Shown here one piece after another: positions 7,053 to 14,032 of a stretch of 22,520 nt of DNA (positions within the stretch are counted from its first letter, which is position 1; every line of letters begins with the position of its first letter). The stretch spans positions 1-22,520 of the forward strand of contig CALBKQ010000162.1 of NCBI GenBank assembly GCA_937895645.1, given 5' to 3'. A program made the position numbers and the translations under genes. The stretch is from an uncultured Clostridia bacterium (GTDB lineage: Bacteria; Bacillota; Clostridia; Oscillospirales; Acutalibacteraceae). The notes below the pieces were generated by a model. That model worked only from the letters and a program-made list of their open reading frames with translations, was not told the DNA's origin and did not search any database.

Positions 7053-8418
7053 TTTCAGTAAAATGATATTTGTTTTCGCGTTTCGAAAACGCCTTTGTAC
7101 TGTCACCTGCCCTAAATAATACAGTAACAGTTTGCATAATAAGTTTGAAGTCAAGCCACAAACTGTATTTTTCAATATACATAAGGTCTAGAACAAGTTT
7201 GTCTTTAGGTGAAGTGTTGTATTTACCTGCTATTTGTGCATATCCTGTAAGGCCACCTTTTACTCTTAATCTATAAGAGAATTCAGGCAACTCAGCAGTA
7301 TATTTGTCAACATTTTCAACCATTTCAGGACGAGGTCCCACAACGCTCATTTCACCTTTGAAAATATTGATAAGTTGAGGTAATTCGTCAATACGGAATT
7401 TTCTTAAATATTTACCGATTTTAGTAATTCTGTCATCATCAGAAGTAACTGAACGATTTTCAGCATTTTTCTCTTTCATTGTACGGAATTTATATACGTT
7501 GAAAAGTTCTCCGCCTTTTGTTGCACGCAACTGTCTGAAAAATACGCTACCACCGTCTTCAACTTTAATCAACGCTGCGCACACAAACATAAGCGGACCG
7601 CAAACAACAAGCCCTACACCTGAAATAACAATATCCATAAGTCTTTTTACGAAACGTTGTTCAAATGTTAAATCGCGAACAACTGCAGAAACCAATGGTT
7701 TATCATCAAGAATAGCTGGTCTTGCACCAAGCATAACAACATCATTCATTTCAAAGTTGAAATAAATATTCTTGTTTCTTGCATAACAATACTCATTCAA
7801 CAATGTTTTTTCTGTTGCAGGAATATCATAAAGAAATACCGTGTCACAATCATTGATAATATCAAACACATTTTTAGATGTATAGTGAATCATATACACT
7901 ACATCATACTGCTTTTTATAGCGTCTGATTTTAGGCATAATATTGTTAAGAGAATCTTCCGAACTTGTAATTACACAACATTTTTCAGGTGGATTAATTG
8001 TAAAATAAACATAATTTCCAAAATATGTGAAGAAGATAATCAAAACGCCCTGAATAAACATTACAAATAAAAGCAAATGTGGTGATTCATAAACAAAATG
8101 TGGGTTATTATTCTCATTAACATTCATAATACACAACTGCAAATGTGTAACAAAATCAGTTACATAAGTTGCAAGTGCCAACGAAGTAACTATCGGTTTG
8201 CTTTTAAGCCTGCCTATAGCATAACCGCCATAAACAGACACAAGTGCTGCTTCAACCACACAGAATGTAACAAAAGTTACACCTGTTGTTCTTGAAAGGT
8301 GAACAATCCACTCATATTCAGTTCCAAAAATCAAGAAAAATGTTGCAATTAAGCAAACATACATAGTTGATTTTAATATAAAAACAACTGTCTTTTGAAA
8401 TTTATACAATATATTCAT
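7048..8418 (-). CDS. Polyprenyl-phosphate sugar-1-phosphate transferase (WcaJ/WbaP type)
   Basis: This integral membrane enzyme starts a lipid-linked glycan by moving a sugar-1-phosphate from a nucleotide sugar to undecaprenyl phosphate. Residues 1-140 hold about four membrane helices and 145-235 a soluble linker domain. From about 255 on lies the bacterial sugar transferase domain: KRLMDI, GSVFFRQLRATKGG, YKFRTM (309-314), RKFRIDELPQLINIFKGEMS and VGPRPE, with KGGLTGYAQI near the end. The length (456) fits the family. I start at the ATG at 8418 because GGAGG lies five bases before it; the TTG at 8430 is beside that site. No glycosyltransferases, flippase or polymerase lie nearby, so the sugar and final glycan are unknown. 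It has its own promoter and terminator. Confidence 0.92.
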   Translation of the reverse strand: MNILYKFQKTVVFILKSTMYVCLIATFFLIFGTEYEWIVHLSRTTGVTFVTFCVVEAALVSVYGGYAIGRLKSKPIVTSLALATYVTDFVTHLQLCIMNVNENNNPHFVYESPHLLLFVMFIQGVLIIFFTYFGNYVYFTINPPEKCCVITSSEDSLNNIMPKIRRYKKQYDVVYMIHYTSKNVFDIINDCDTVFLYDIPATEKTLLNEYCYARNKNIYFNFEMNDVVMLGARPAILDDKPLVSAVVRDLTFEQRFVKRLMDIVISGVGLVVCGPLMFVCAALIKVEDGGSVFFRQLRATKGGELFNVYKFRTMKEKNAENRSVTSDDDRITKIGKYLRKFRIDELPQLINIFKGEMSVVGPRPEMVENVDKYTAELPEFSYRLRVKGGLTGYAQIAGKYNTSPKDKLVLDLMYIEKYSLWLDFKLIMQTVTVLFRAGDSTKAFSKRENKYHFTEK

Positions 8419-8458
8419 ATATTCCTCCAAAAAGGATTAGAAACTTTATTACAGGATA

Positions 8459-8487
8459 ATACTACTGTATAGTTACCTTTTTGTCAA
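8459..8487 (-). promoter_or_regulatory. SigA-type promoter of the sugar transferase gene
   Basis: A consensus -35 TTGACA (8482-8487) and a -10 TAGTAT (8459-8464) are 17 bases apart on the minus strand. Predicted transcription starts about 35 bases before the ATG at 8418. Confidence 0.75.
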
Positions 8488-8530
8488 TGAAATCTAATAA
8501 ACTGTAATTAAAGTGTCATTTTTTACACTG

Positions 8531-9421
8531 TTATTTTACTTTTCTGCGAATGGAGTCAAAATTTAGTTGAGACAAAATAATGCCTATAAATATAAGTACG
8601 CAACCCAGATAGCCTCTGCCACTCATTATCTCATTAAGAATTATTGCCCCACCAATTGCACTGAAAACAGATTCTGTAGAGAAAACAATTGACGCAAATG
8701 TGGGGTCTGCATCTTTTTGTCCTAAAATCTGACAAGTATATGCAACACCAACTGACATCAGACCACCATAAAGGATTGGTATTCCAGCACTCTTAATTGC
8801 AGATAACTCAATATTTTCGGTACATACTGCACATATTATACTTAAAATACCACATACAAAAAACTGCATCATACTGAACTTTAACGGACTTATATCATTA
8901 ACATATTTATCAACAACAAGAATATGAGCTGCCCAGAAAAATGCACCAATAATTAGAACTACATCGCCTTTTCCAAAACTCAATTCATCACCTGTCATAC
9001 ATAGAAAAAAGAGTCCGGCAAGTGCAAATATTGCACCAAAAAAAGTAAATATACTTGTTTTTTTACCCATAAAAAACCTTATTACTGGAACAAGTACTAT
9101 GTAAAGACCTGTTAAAAATCCTGCTTTACCTGCACTACCCGTCCACTCTACGCCTAATTGTTGAAGAGTTGACGCTATAAACAGTACTACACCTGCTAGA
9201 AAGCTTGGCACAAGAGTTTTAAGGAATTTTAATTTATCTAGTTTTTCACGCTCGAATACTAAAATCACAGGAATCAATGATAATGAGCCTAATAAAAATC
9301 TTATTCCGTTAAAAGTAAAAGCACCTACAAATTCAGCACCGACTCTTTGTGCAACGAATGCAAAGCCCCATATTATTGCTGTTAAAAATAGTAAGATTGT
9401 TGATTTTGCCTTTGTTTTCAT
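8531..9421 (-). CDS. EamA-family (DMT superfamily) transporter
   Basis: The 296-residue protein is hydrophobic throughout, with about ten membrane helices arranged as two EamA repeats (about 5-145 and 155-290). Typical pieces are ILLFLTAIIWGFAFVAQRVG at the N-terminus, the tryptophan-containing TGSAGKAGFLTGLYIVLVPV stretch, and FASIVFSTESVFSAIGGAI in the second repeat. Such proteins export or exchange small metabolites such as amino acids or purines. The substrate cannot be read from sequence. The start at 9421 has an AAGGTG site. It follows clpX by 51 bases, with a hairpin in the gap. No convincing promoter of its own or terminator was found, so it may be a read-through passenger of the tig-clp operon. 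Confidence 0.9.
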   Translation of the reverse strand: MKTKAKSTILLFLTAIIWGFAFVAQRVGAEFVGAFTFNGIRFLLGSLSLIPVILVFEREKLDKLKFLKTLVPSFLAGVVLFIASTLQQLGVEWTGSAGKAGFLTGLYIVLVPVIRFFMGKKTSIFTFFGAIFALAGLFFLCMTGDELSFGKGDVVLIIGAFFWAAHILVVDKYVNDISPLKFSMMQFFVCGILSIICAVCTENIELSAIKSAGIPILYGGLMSVGVAYTCQILGQKDADPTFASIVFSTESVFSAIGGAIILNEIMSGRGYLGCVLIFIGIILSQLNFDSIRRKVK

Positions 9422-9440
9422 ATTTCACCTTAATGTAGAT

Positions 9441-9466
9441 AAGCCACAGTAATTAAACTGTGGCTT
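9441..9466 (-). repeat. Perfect inverted repeat between clpX and the EamA gene
   Basis: AAGCCACAGT (9441-9450) and ACTGTGGCTT (9457-9466) form a 10-bp stem with a 6-base loop, 6 bases after the clpX stop. No T-tract follows on the minus strand (ATCTACATT). It is thus either a weak terminator, a 3'-end stabiliser or processing site, or an operator for the transporter gene. A partial transcription stop after clpX is my preferred reading. Confidence 0.6.
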
Positions 9467-9472
9467 GAATTG

Positions 9473-10786
9473 TTATATTGCTTTTTTAGAGCCTTTTTTC
9501 ACTAAATTTTTAGAAGTGAGTATATTAGGCTTTCTATTCTCGTCACGAATAATCTCAGGTTGTGCACCATCAACTACACATTCACGGGTAATAACAACTT
9601 TTGCGATTGTATGTTCAGATGGTGTGTCATACATAACAGGCATAAGCACGTTTTCCATAATCCCACGAAGTCCACGTGCACCGGTTTTCTTTTCGAGTGT
9701 TTTTTCTGCGATTGCAACAAGTGCATCATCAGTAAATTCAAGTTCAACGCTATCCATATTGAAAAGTGCCTTAAACTGCTTAAGAAGAGCGTTTTTTGGC
9801 TCTGAAAGGATTTTTATTAAATCTTCTTTTGAAAGTTGTTGCAAAGCAGTTATAACAGGAACACGACCAACAAGTTCAGGAATAAGACCAAACTTAACCA
9901 AATCCTGTGCAATGACTTTAGAATAGATATCTTCAAGCAGGAACTCTGCTTTGTTTTTGATTTCAGCACCAAAACCAAGTGAAGAATTACCTGTACGCTT
10001 TTCTACAATTTTTTCAATTCCGTCAAAAGCGCCACCACAGATAAAGAGAATATTAGATGTATCAATCTGAATAAATTCCTGCTGTGGGTGCTTACGACCA
10101 CCTTGTGGAGGCACATTCGCAACTGTGCCTTCAAGGATTTTAAGAAGTGCTTGTTGAACACCCTCACCACTTACATCACGGGTAATTGATGGGTTTTCAC
10201 TCTTGCGTGCAATCTTATCGATTTCGTCAACATAGATAATACCACGTTCTGCTTTTTCAATATCGTAATCTGCAGCTTGAATAAGTCTCAAAAGAATGTT
10301 TTCAACATCTTCGCCAACGTAACCTGCCTCAGTAAGTGTTGTAGCATCAGCAATCGCAAAAGGTACATCAATAATCTTTGCAAGTGTTTGTGCAAGAACA
10401 GTTTTGCCAACACCTGTAGGTCCTAAAAGAACAACATTACTTTTCTGGATTTCAACACCACTGTCAGCATTGTGATATATTCTCTTGTAATGGTTATAAA
10501 CAGAAACACTTAAAACTTTTTTAGCCGCATCCTGACCAACAACATATTCGTCAAGGGCTGCCTTGATTTCATGAGGTTTTGGAAGAACTTTTTCTTCAAG
10601 TTTAACTTTTTTGCCTGTATTTCTGTTAGAATTTACATCATTTTCACCGATAATACCCATGCACAGTTCAATACACTCATCGCATATATAAACACCTGGA
10701 CCTGCAATAAGTTTTTCAACCTGTTCCTGAGTTTTACCACAGAAAGAACATCTTACATTTCTTTCTTTTTCGTTTTCTCTTGACAT
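9473..10786 (-). CDS. clpX: ATP-dependent Clp protease ATP-binding subunit ClpX
   Basis: ClpX is the hexameric AAA+ unfoldase that recognises tagged substrates and threads them into ClpP. All parts are present in 437 residues: the N-terminal zinc finger (C13, C16, C35, C38), Walker A GPTGVGKT (122-129), pore loop GYVGED (155-160) and Walker B IYVDEID (D187, E188). An LGF tripeptide (270-272) takes the place of the ClpP-docking IGF loop, and the C-terminal small AAA+ domain is complete. The ATG is preceded by TAAGGAG, whose TAA is the clpP stop, so synthesis of the two partners is likely coupled. The C-terminus ends in a short basic tail (KNLVKKGSKKAI). Confidence 0.98.
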   Translation of the reverse strand: MSRENEKERNVRCSFCGKTQEQVEKLIAGPGVYICDECIELCMGIIGENDVNSNRNTGKKVKLEEKVLPKPHEIKAALDEYVVGQDAAKKVLSVSVYNHYKRIYHNADSGVEIQKSNVVLLGPTGVGKTVLAQTLAKIIDVPFAIADATTLTEAGYVGEDVENILLRLIQAADYDIEKAERGIIYVDEIDKIARKSENPSITRDVSGEGVQQALLKILEGTVANVPPQGGRKHPQQEFIQIDTSNILFICGGAFDGIEKIVEKRTGNSSLGFGAEIKNKAEFLLEDIYSKVIAQDLVKFGLIPELVGRVPVITALQQLSKEDLIKILSEPKNALLKQFKALFNMDSVELEFTDDALVAIAEKTLEKKTGARGLRGIMENVLMPVMYDTPSEHTIAKVVITRECVVDGAQPEIIRDENRKPNILTSKNLVKKGSKKAI

Positions 10787-10797
10787 AAATTAACTCC

Positions 10798-11379
10798 TTA
10801 TCTCTTGTAGAAAACCTTATCTACAATACCGTAATCCATTGCTTCTTGTGCAGAAAGCCAGTTATCACGCTCAGTATCAAGAGCAATCTGTTCGATTGGC
10901 TTACCTGTGTTTTCAGCAAGGATTTTATTGAGTTTTTCACGAGTTTTAAGAATGTGTTCAGCAGCAATTTTAATGTCACTTGCCTGACCCTTAGCACCGC
11001 CTAATGGCTGATGAATCATAATTTCACTGTTTGGAAGAGCAAATCTTTTGCCCTTTGCACCTGATGATAAAAGGAATGCACCCATACTTGCAGCCATACC
11101 CATACAAATTGTTGACACATCACATTTGATATACTGCATTGTGTCATAGATTGCAAGTCCTGCAGAAACTGAACCCCCAGGACTGTTAATGTAAAGGCTT
11201 ATATCTTTTTCGCTATCCTGTCCCTCAAGATAAAGCAACTGTGCAACAACTAAAGATGCAGTTGCGTCGTTAACCTCATCTGACAAAACGATAATTCTGT
11301 CATTCAAAAGTCTTGAAAAAATATCGTACTGTCTTTCCCCTCTGTTTGTCTGTTCAACAACATATGGTACAAGTGCCAT
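10798..11379 (-). CDS. clpP: ATP-dependent Clp protease proteolytic subunit ClpP
   Basis: ClpP is the serine peptidase that forms the double-heptamer chamber used with ClpX. With the start at 11379 it has 193 residues, the normal size, and the catalytic triad is S98 (GMAASMGAF), H123 (MIHQPLGG) and D172 (ERDNW). The GGSVSAG loop and the NPGG-like region (INSPGG) are intact. I use the ATG at 11379 because GGAGG lies seven bases upstream. A longer frame from TTG 11397 would include that site. It lies between tig and clpX, a common order in Firmicutes and proteobacteria alike. Confidence 0.98.
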   Translation of the reverse strand: MALVPYVVEQTNRGERQYDIFSRLLNDRIIVLSDEVNDATASLVVAQLLYLEGQDSEKDISLYINSPGGSVSAGLAIYDTMQYIKCDVSTICMGMAASMGAFLLSSGAKGKRFALPNSEIMIHQPLGGAKGQASDIKIAAEHILKTREKLNKILAENTGKPIEQIALDTERDNWLSAQEAMDYGIVDKVFYKR

Positions 11380-11415
11380 AATATTACCTCCATTCAATAA
11401 CTTTGAAAAGCATTA

Positions 11416-11447
11416 AAGAATTGCCCTTTGATTATTGGACAATTCTT
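11416..11447 (-). terminator. Hairpin between tig and clpP, possible partial terminator
   Basis: On the minus strand AAGAATTGTCC (11437-11447) pairs with GGGCAATTCTT (11416-11426). This is an 11-bp stem with one G-U pair and a 10-base loop. It lies 31 bases past the tig stop. The following bases (TAATGCTTTTC) are only moderately T-rich, so read-through into clpP is expected. I found no strong promoter between the hairpin and clpP. Confidence 0.55.
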
Positions 11448-11478
11448 CAATACTTATACATATAAATTTTATGACTGA

Positions 11479-12900
11479 TTATTCAGCGTCAGCCTTTTTC
11501 TTTGTTGTTTTTTTAGCAGCAGGTTTCTTTTCTGCATCATCAGCCTTTTTCTTTGCTGCTGGTTTCTTTGCAGGTGCTTTTTCTGCTGTTTCTTTCTTTT
11601 CAGCTGTCTTCTTTGTAGCTTTTTCGTCAGTAATTGTAGCATTGTCTTTTACAAAATCAATTGCTTTTCTTGACTTAATATCACTTGCAAGTGATTCTTC
11701 TGGAATTGCTTTCTTAACAGCGTCAACATCCATAGCATACATCTTTGCAAGGTTGTCATATTCTGCATTGATTTCATCTTCAGCTGCTTCGATACCTTCA
11801 GCTTTAATGATTGCCTCAAGTGCAAGGCTGAGTTTAACCTGTGCTTCAGCATTTTCTTTGTAGCCATCTCTGAAAGCAGCCATTTCCATACCTGTATATG
11901 AAAGGTATGTGCTAAGGTCAAGGCCCTGTGACTGAAGTCTGTAATTAAAGTTATCAACGATATTGTCGATTTCTGCTTCAACCATAACAGCAGGAACATC
12001 AACTTTCATGCCCTTAACAACTTCTTCAAGAAGGTCGTTTGCAATTTTGCTGTCAGCATCTGCTTTTTTAGCATCTTCAAGCTGTTTCTTTACACTCTTC
12101 TTAAGTTCATCAAGTGTATCAAACTCACTAACATCCTTAACAAATTCGTCGTCAAGTGCAGGGAGCTCCTTAACTTTGATTTCGTGAAGTTTAATCTTGA
12201 ATACAGCATCTTTTGATGCAAGATTTTCCTGATATTCTGCTGGGAATGTAACGTTTACATCAAATTCTTCGCCAACTTTATGACCGACAATCTGGTCTTC
12301 AAATCCTGGAATAAATGAACCACTACCAATAACGAGTTCATACATTTCTGCTTTACCGCCATCGAATGCAACGCCATCAACAAAGCCTTCAAAATCGATA
12401 ACTGCTGTATCGTTCTTCTTAACTGCTCTATTATCAACGCTAATCATTCTTGAATTCTGTTCTTGCATTTTTGCAAGTTCAGCTTTTACTTCGTCAGCAG
12501 AAACTTTGCATGAAGGTCTTGTTGCTTTAAGTCCCTTATATTTACCAAGTTCAACTTCTGGTTTAACTGCAACTTTAAGTTTTAATACTACGCCATCTTT
12601 ACCGATTTCTGGAACTTCAAGGTCATAAGGTGAACCTACAACTTCAAGCTTTGATTCGATAATTGCCTCACTTACAGCTTCAGGATAAACGAGCTCAAGT
12701 GCATCTTCATAGAAAACACCTTCACCATAGATTTTTTCAATGAAAGCTCTTGGAGCTTTACCTTTTCTGAAACCGTTGATAGTGATATCTTTTCTTACTT
12801 TAAGGTATGCTTTTTGAACAGCAGCCTCAAATTTTTCACCATCAATAGTGATTTCAAGTTCGTAGACATTCTTTTCTACATTGTTTGTTGACTTTAACAT
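11479..12900 (-). CDS. tig: Trigger factor (ribosome-bound chaperone, peptidyl-prolyl isomerase) with Lys/Ala-rich tail
   Basis: Trigger factor binds the ribosome exit site and shields nascent chains. The ribosome-binding signature GFRKGKAP is at 43-50. The FKBP-like isomerase domain spans roughly 155-245 (DTAVIDFEGFVDGVAFDGG onward), followed by the helical chaperone domain. The protein has 473 residues against about 430 usually. The excess is a 47-residue C-terminal tail (427-473) with 18 Lys and 13 Ala, including two KKPAAKK copies, which resembles H1-like or AlgP-type tails. The tail is in frame and uninterrupted, so it is part of the protein, not a frameshift product. A GGGAGGAA ribosome site and an extended -10 promoter lie upstream; clpP and clpX follow. 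Confidence 0.97.
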   Translation of the reverse strand: MLKSTNNVEKNVYELEITIDGEKFEAAVQKAYLKVRKDITINGFRKGKAPRAFIEKIYGEGVFYEDALELVYPEAVSEAIIESKLEVVGSPYDLEVPEIGKDGVVLKLKVAVKPEVELGKYKGLKATRPSCKVSADEVKAELAKMQEQNSRMISVDNRAVKKNDTAVIDFEGFVDGVAFDGGKAEMYELVIGSGSFIPGFEDQIVGHKVGEEFDVNVTFPAEYQENLASKDAVFKIKLHEIKVKELPALDDEFVKDVSEFDTLDELKKSVKKQLEDAKKADADSKIANDLLEEVVKGMKVDVPAVMVEAEIDNIVDNFNYRLQSQGLDLSTYLSYTGMEMAAFRDGYKENAEAQVKLSLALEAIIKAEGIEAAEDEINAEYDNLAKMYAMDVDAVKKAIPEESLASDIKSRKAIDFVKDNATITDEKATKKTAEKKETAEKAPAKKPAAKKKADDAEKKPAAKKTTKKKADAE

Positions 12901-12960
12901 TAAAATATTCCTCCCGAATATTATTGTTTGTTGTATTTTTCATACCGCAATATTCATGAT

Positions 12961-12989
12961 ATTATATCACACATTAAAATTAAATACAA
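12961..12989 (-). promoter_or_regulatory. Extended -10 SigA-type promoter of the tig-clpP-clpX operon
   Basis: On the minus strand TTGTAT (12984-12989) and TATAAT (12961-12966) are 17 bases apart, and TGA just before the -10 gives an extended TGn element. The leader to the tig ATG is about 55 bases. I saw no CIRCE repeat or clear CtsR box nearby. The rest of the 150-base gap (to 13050) is AT-rich with only a weak hairpin after the phosphoesterase stop. Confidence 0.85.
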
Positions 12990-13050
12990 GATTTTCCAAA
13001 AGTTTTTCTTCAAAAATCAAGTAAAATAATAATGATTTTGACGATTTTTA

Positions 13051-13740
13051 TCATTTATTTATAAATAACGGACAAAACTGGAGGTAATCAGCAGAAACAA
13101 GTTGAAATTTTATACCATCATAAACTTCATTTATTGCACCATTGATTGCCCCACCATGAAGATGGCCATAATAACATCTTTCTATATTATTTTCTTTCAG
13201 AACATTCATAATAGGCTCACATACTTTAATTGTGCTAACAGGAGGATAGTGCAAAAACACAACAACTTCTCCGCTTAATTTTCTTGCCTCATCAATCGAG
13301 CGCTGAAGTCTTGCACTTTCACGAGCCATTACTCTATCAACATAATCTTTTTCAGCATCAAAAAACCAACCACGAGTACCTGCAATCGCAATCTCCCCTA
13401 CTTTATAGGCGTTATTATGGAGAAATTTAATTGAATCAAATCCTTTTTCTTTACAAAACTTTTCCATTTTTGTAATTGTATTCCACCAATAATCGTGATT
13501 ACCTTTTGAAATAATTTTTGTACCATTAAGGTTATTGATAAATTCAAGGTCTTTTTCGGCTTGTTCTAATCCCATAGCCCATGAAATATCTCCGTTGATA
13601 ATGACCGTGTCTTCATTTGTAATTAAGCGTTGCCAGTTATTTTCTAATCTTTGGGCATAATCATCCCAGCCCTTGAAAATATCCATGGGCTTATCTACGG
13701 AAAATGACAAATGAGTATCGCCAATAGCATAAACAGACAT
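13051..13740 (-). CDS. Calcineurin-like metallophosphoesterase
   Basis: The 229-residue cytoplasmic protein has every metal-binding motif of the calcineurin-like phosphoesterase fold: GDTH (D8, H10), GDIS (D51), GNHD (N81, H82), H164 in VFLHYPP, and GHLHG (H193, H195). Two divalent metals and phosphoester hydrolysis are expected. The substrate is not predictable and could be a nucleotide, a phosphoprotein or a phospholipid-like compound. The ATG at 13740 has AGGAGA upstream. It is divergent from the DUF1540 gene across 68 bases, which must carry both promoters; I could not assign either. The end of the gene has only a weak AT-rich hairpin. Confidence 0.9.
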   Translation of the reverse strand: MSVYAIGDTHLSFSVDKPMDIFKGWDDYAQRLENNWQRLITNEDTVIINGDISWAMGLEQAEKDLEFINNLNGTKIISKGNHDYWWNTITKMEKFCKEKGFDSIKFLHNNAYKVGEIAIAGTRGWFFDAEKDYVDRVMARESARLQRSIDEARKLSGEVVVFLHYPPVSTIKVCEPIMNVLKENNIERCYYGHLHGGAINGAINEVYDGIKFQLVSADYLQFCPLFINK

Positions 13741-13808
13741 AATACAAAATCTCCTATGAATAAATTAACCTTACTTTCAAAAAATAAAGTTGAAAGGAGG
13801 AGTACAAA

Positions 13809-13973
13809 ATGGATAAGAATAGAAATATCACTTGTGATGCTTGTCATTGCATTTTTAATGACGGTCATATGAATTGCACTGCAGATGGTATCAAGGTAGG
13901 TACACACAGTGCTTGTTCTTGTGACGACACAAGATGTGCAACTTTCAAACTTAATACAAGAGACGTAGAGTAA
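13809..13973 (+). CDS. Small Cys-rich DUF1540 protein (54 residues)
   Basis: This short gene reads MDKNRNITCDACHCIFND at the start and ends in TFKLNTRDVE. The C-x2-C, C-x-A, and T-x-C-x-TF pattern (C9, C12, C23, then C43 with ATF) matches the DUF1540 family of clostridia and bacilli. It has seven cysteines in all (C9, C12, C14, C23, C36, C38, C43), suggesting metal binding or redox chemistry; no function is established to my knowledge. A strong AAAGGAGG site lies eight bases before the ATG. Its stop is followed within 10 bases by a perfect hairpin. It is the only plus-strand gene between 1753 and the right edge. Confidence 0.88.
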   Translation: MDKNRNITCDACHCIFNDGHMNCTADGIKVGTHSACSCDDTRCATFKLNTRDVE

Positions 13974-13983
13974 CTTAAATTCA

Positions 13984-14019
13984 AATGCGGAAGCCAATAA
14001 GCAACACAGCTTCCGCATT
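13984..14019. terminator. Bidirectional hairpin between the DUF1540 gene and thrC
   Basis: AATGCGGAAGC (13984-13994) and GCTTCCGCATT (14009-14019) form a perfect 11-bp GC-rich stem with a 14-base loop. It sits 10 bases after the DUF1540 stop and 13 bases after the thrC stop on the other strand. It could end both convergent transcripts, although neither side has a long T-tract. Confidence 0.7.
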
Positions 14020-14032
14020 AGTTATTATAGTG

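Noticed and set aside
8512..8529. Hairpin AGTGT/ACACT just after the EamA gene
   Set aside because: Only a 5-bp stem with an 8-base loop and no T-run; too weak to call a terminator.
9465..9926. 153-residue plus-strand frame opposite clpX
   Set aside because: Lies fully antisense to conserved clpX coding sequence, with no recognisable protein features.
11507..11600. Short imperfect DNA repeats that could suggest a CRISPR or tandem repeat
   Set aside because: They are codon-level repeats of the KKPAAKK protein motif in tig, not spaced identical repeats.
11435..11863. Long plus-strand frame opposite the end of tig
   Set aside because: It is the antisense of the low-complexity Lys/Ala tail, rich in Ser/Phe/Ala, without a ribosome site or family match.
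13018..13050. AT-rich inverted segments after the phosphoesterase stop
   Set aside because: A 6-bp AT stem (AATGAT/ATCATT) is not distinctive enough to be called a terminator.
12900..13050. Possible CIRCE or CtsR heat-shock operator upstream of tig
   Set aside because: No TTAGCACTC-N9-GAGTGCTAA repeat and no tandem GGTCAAA repeat could be found.
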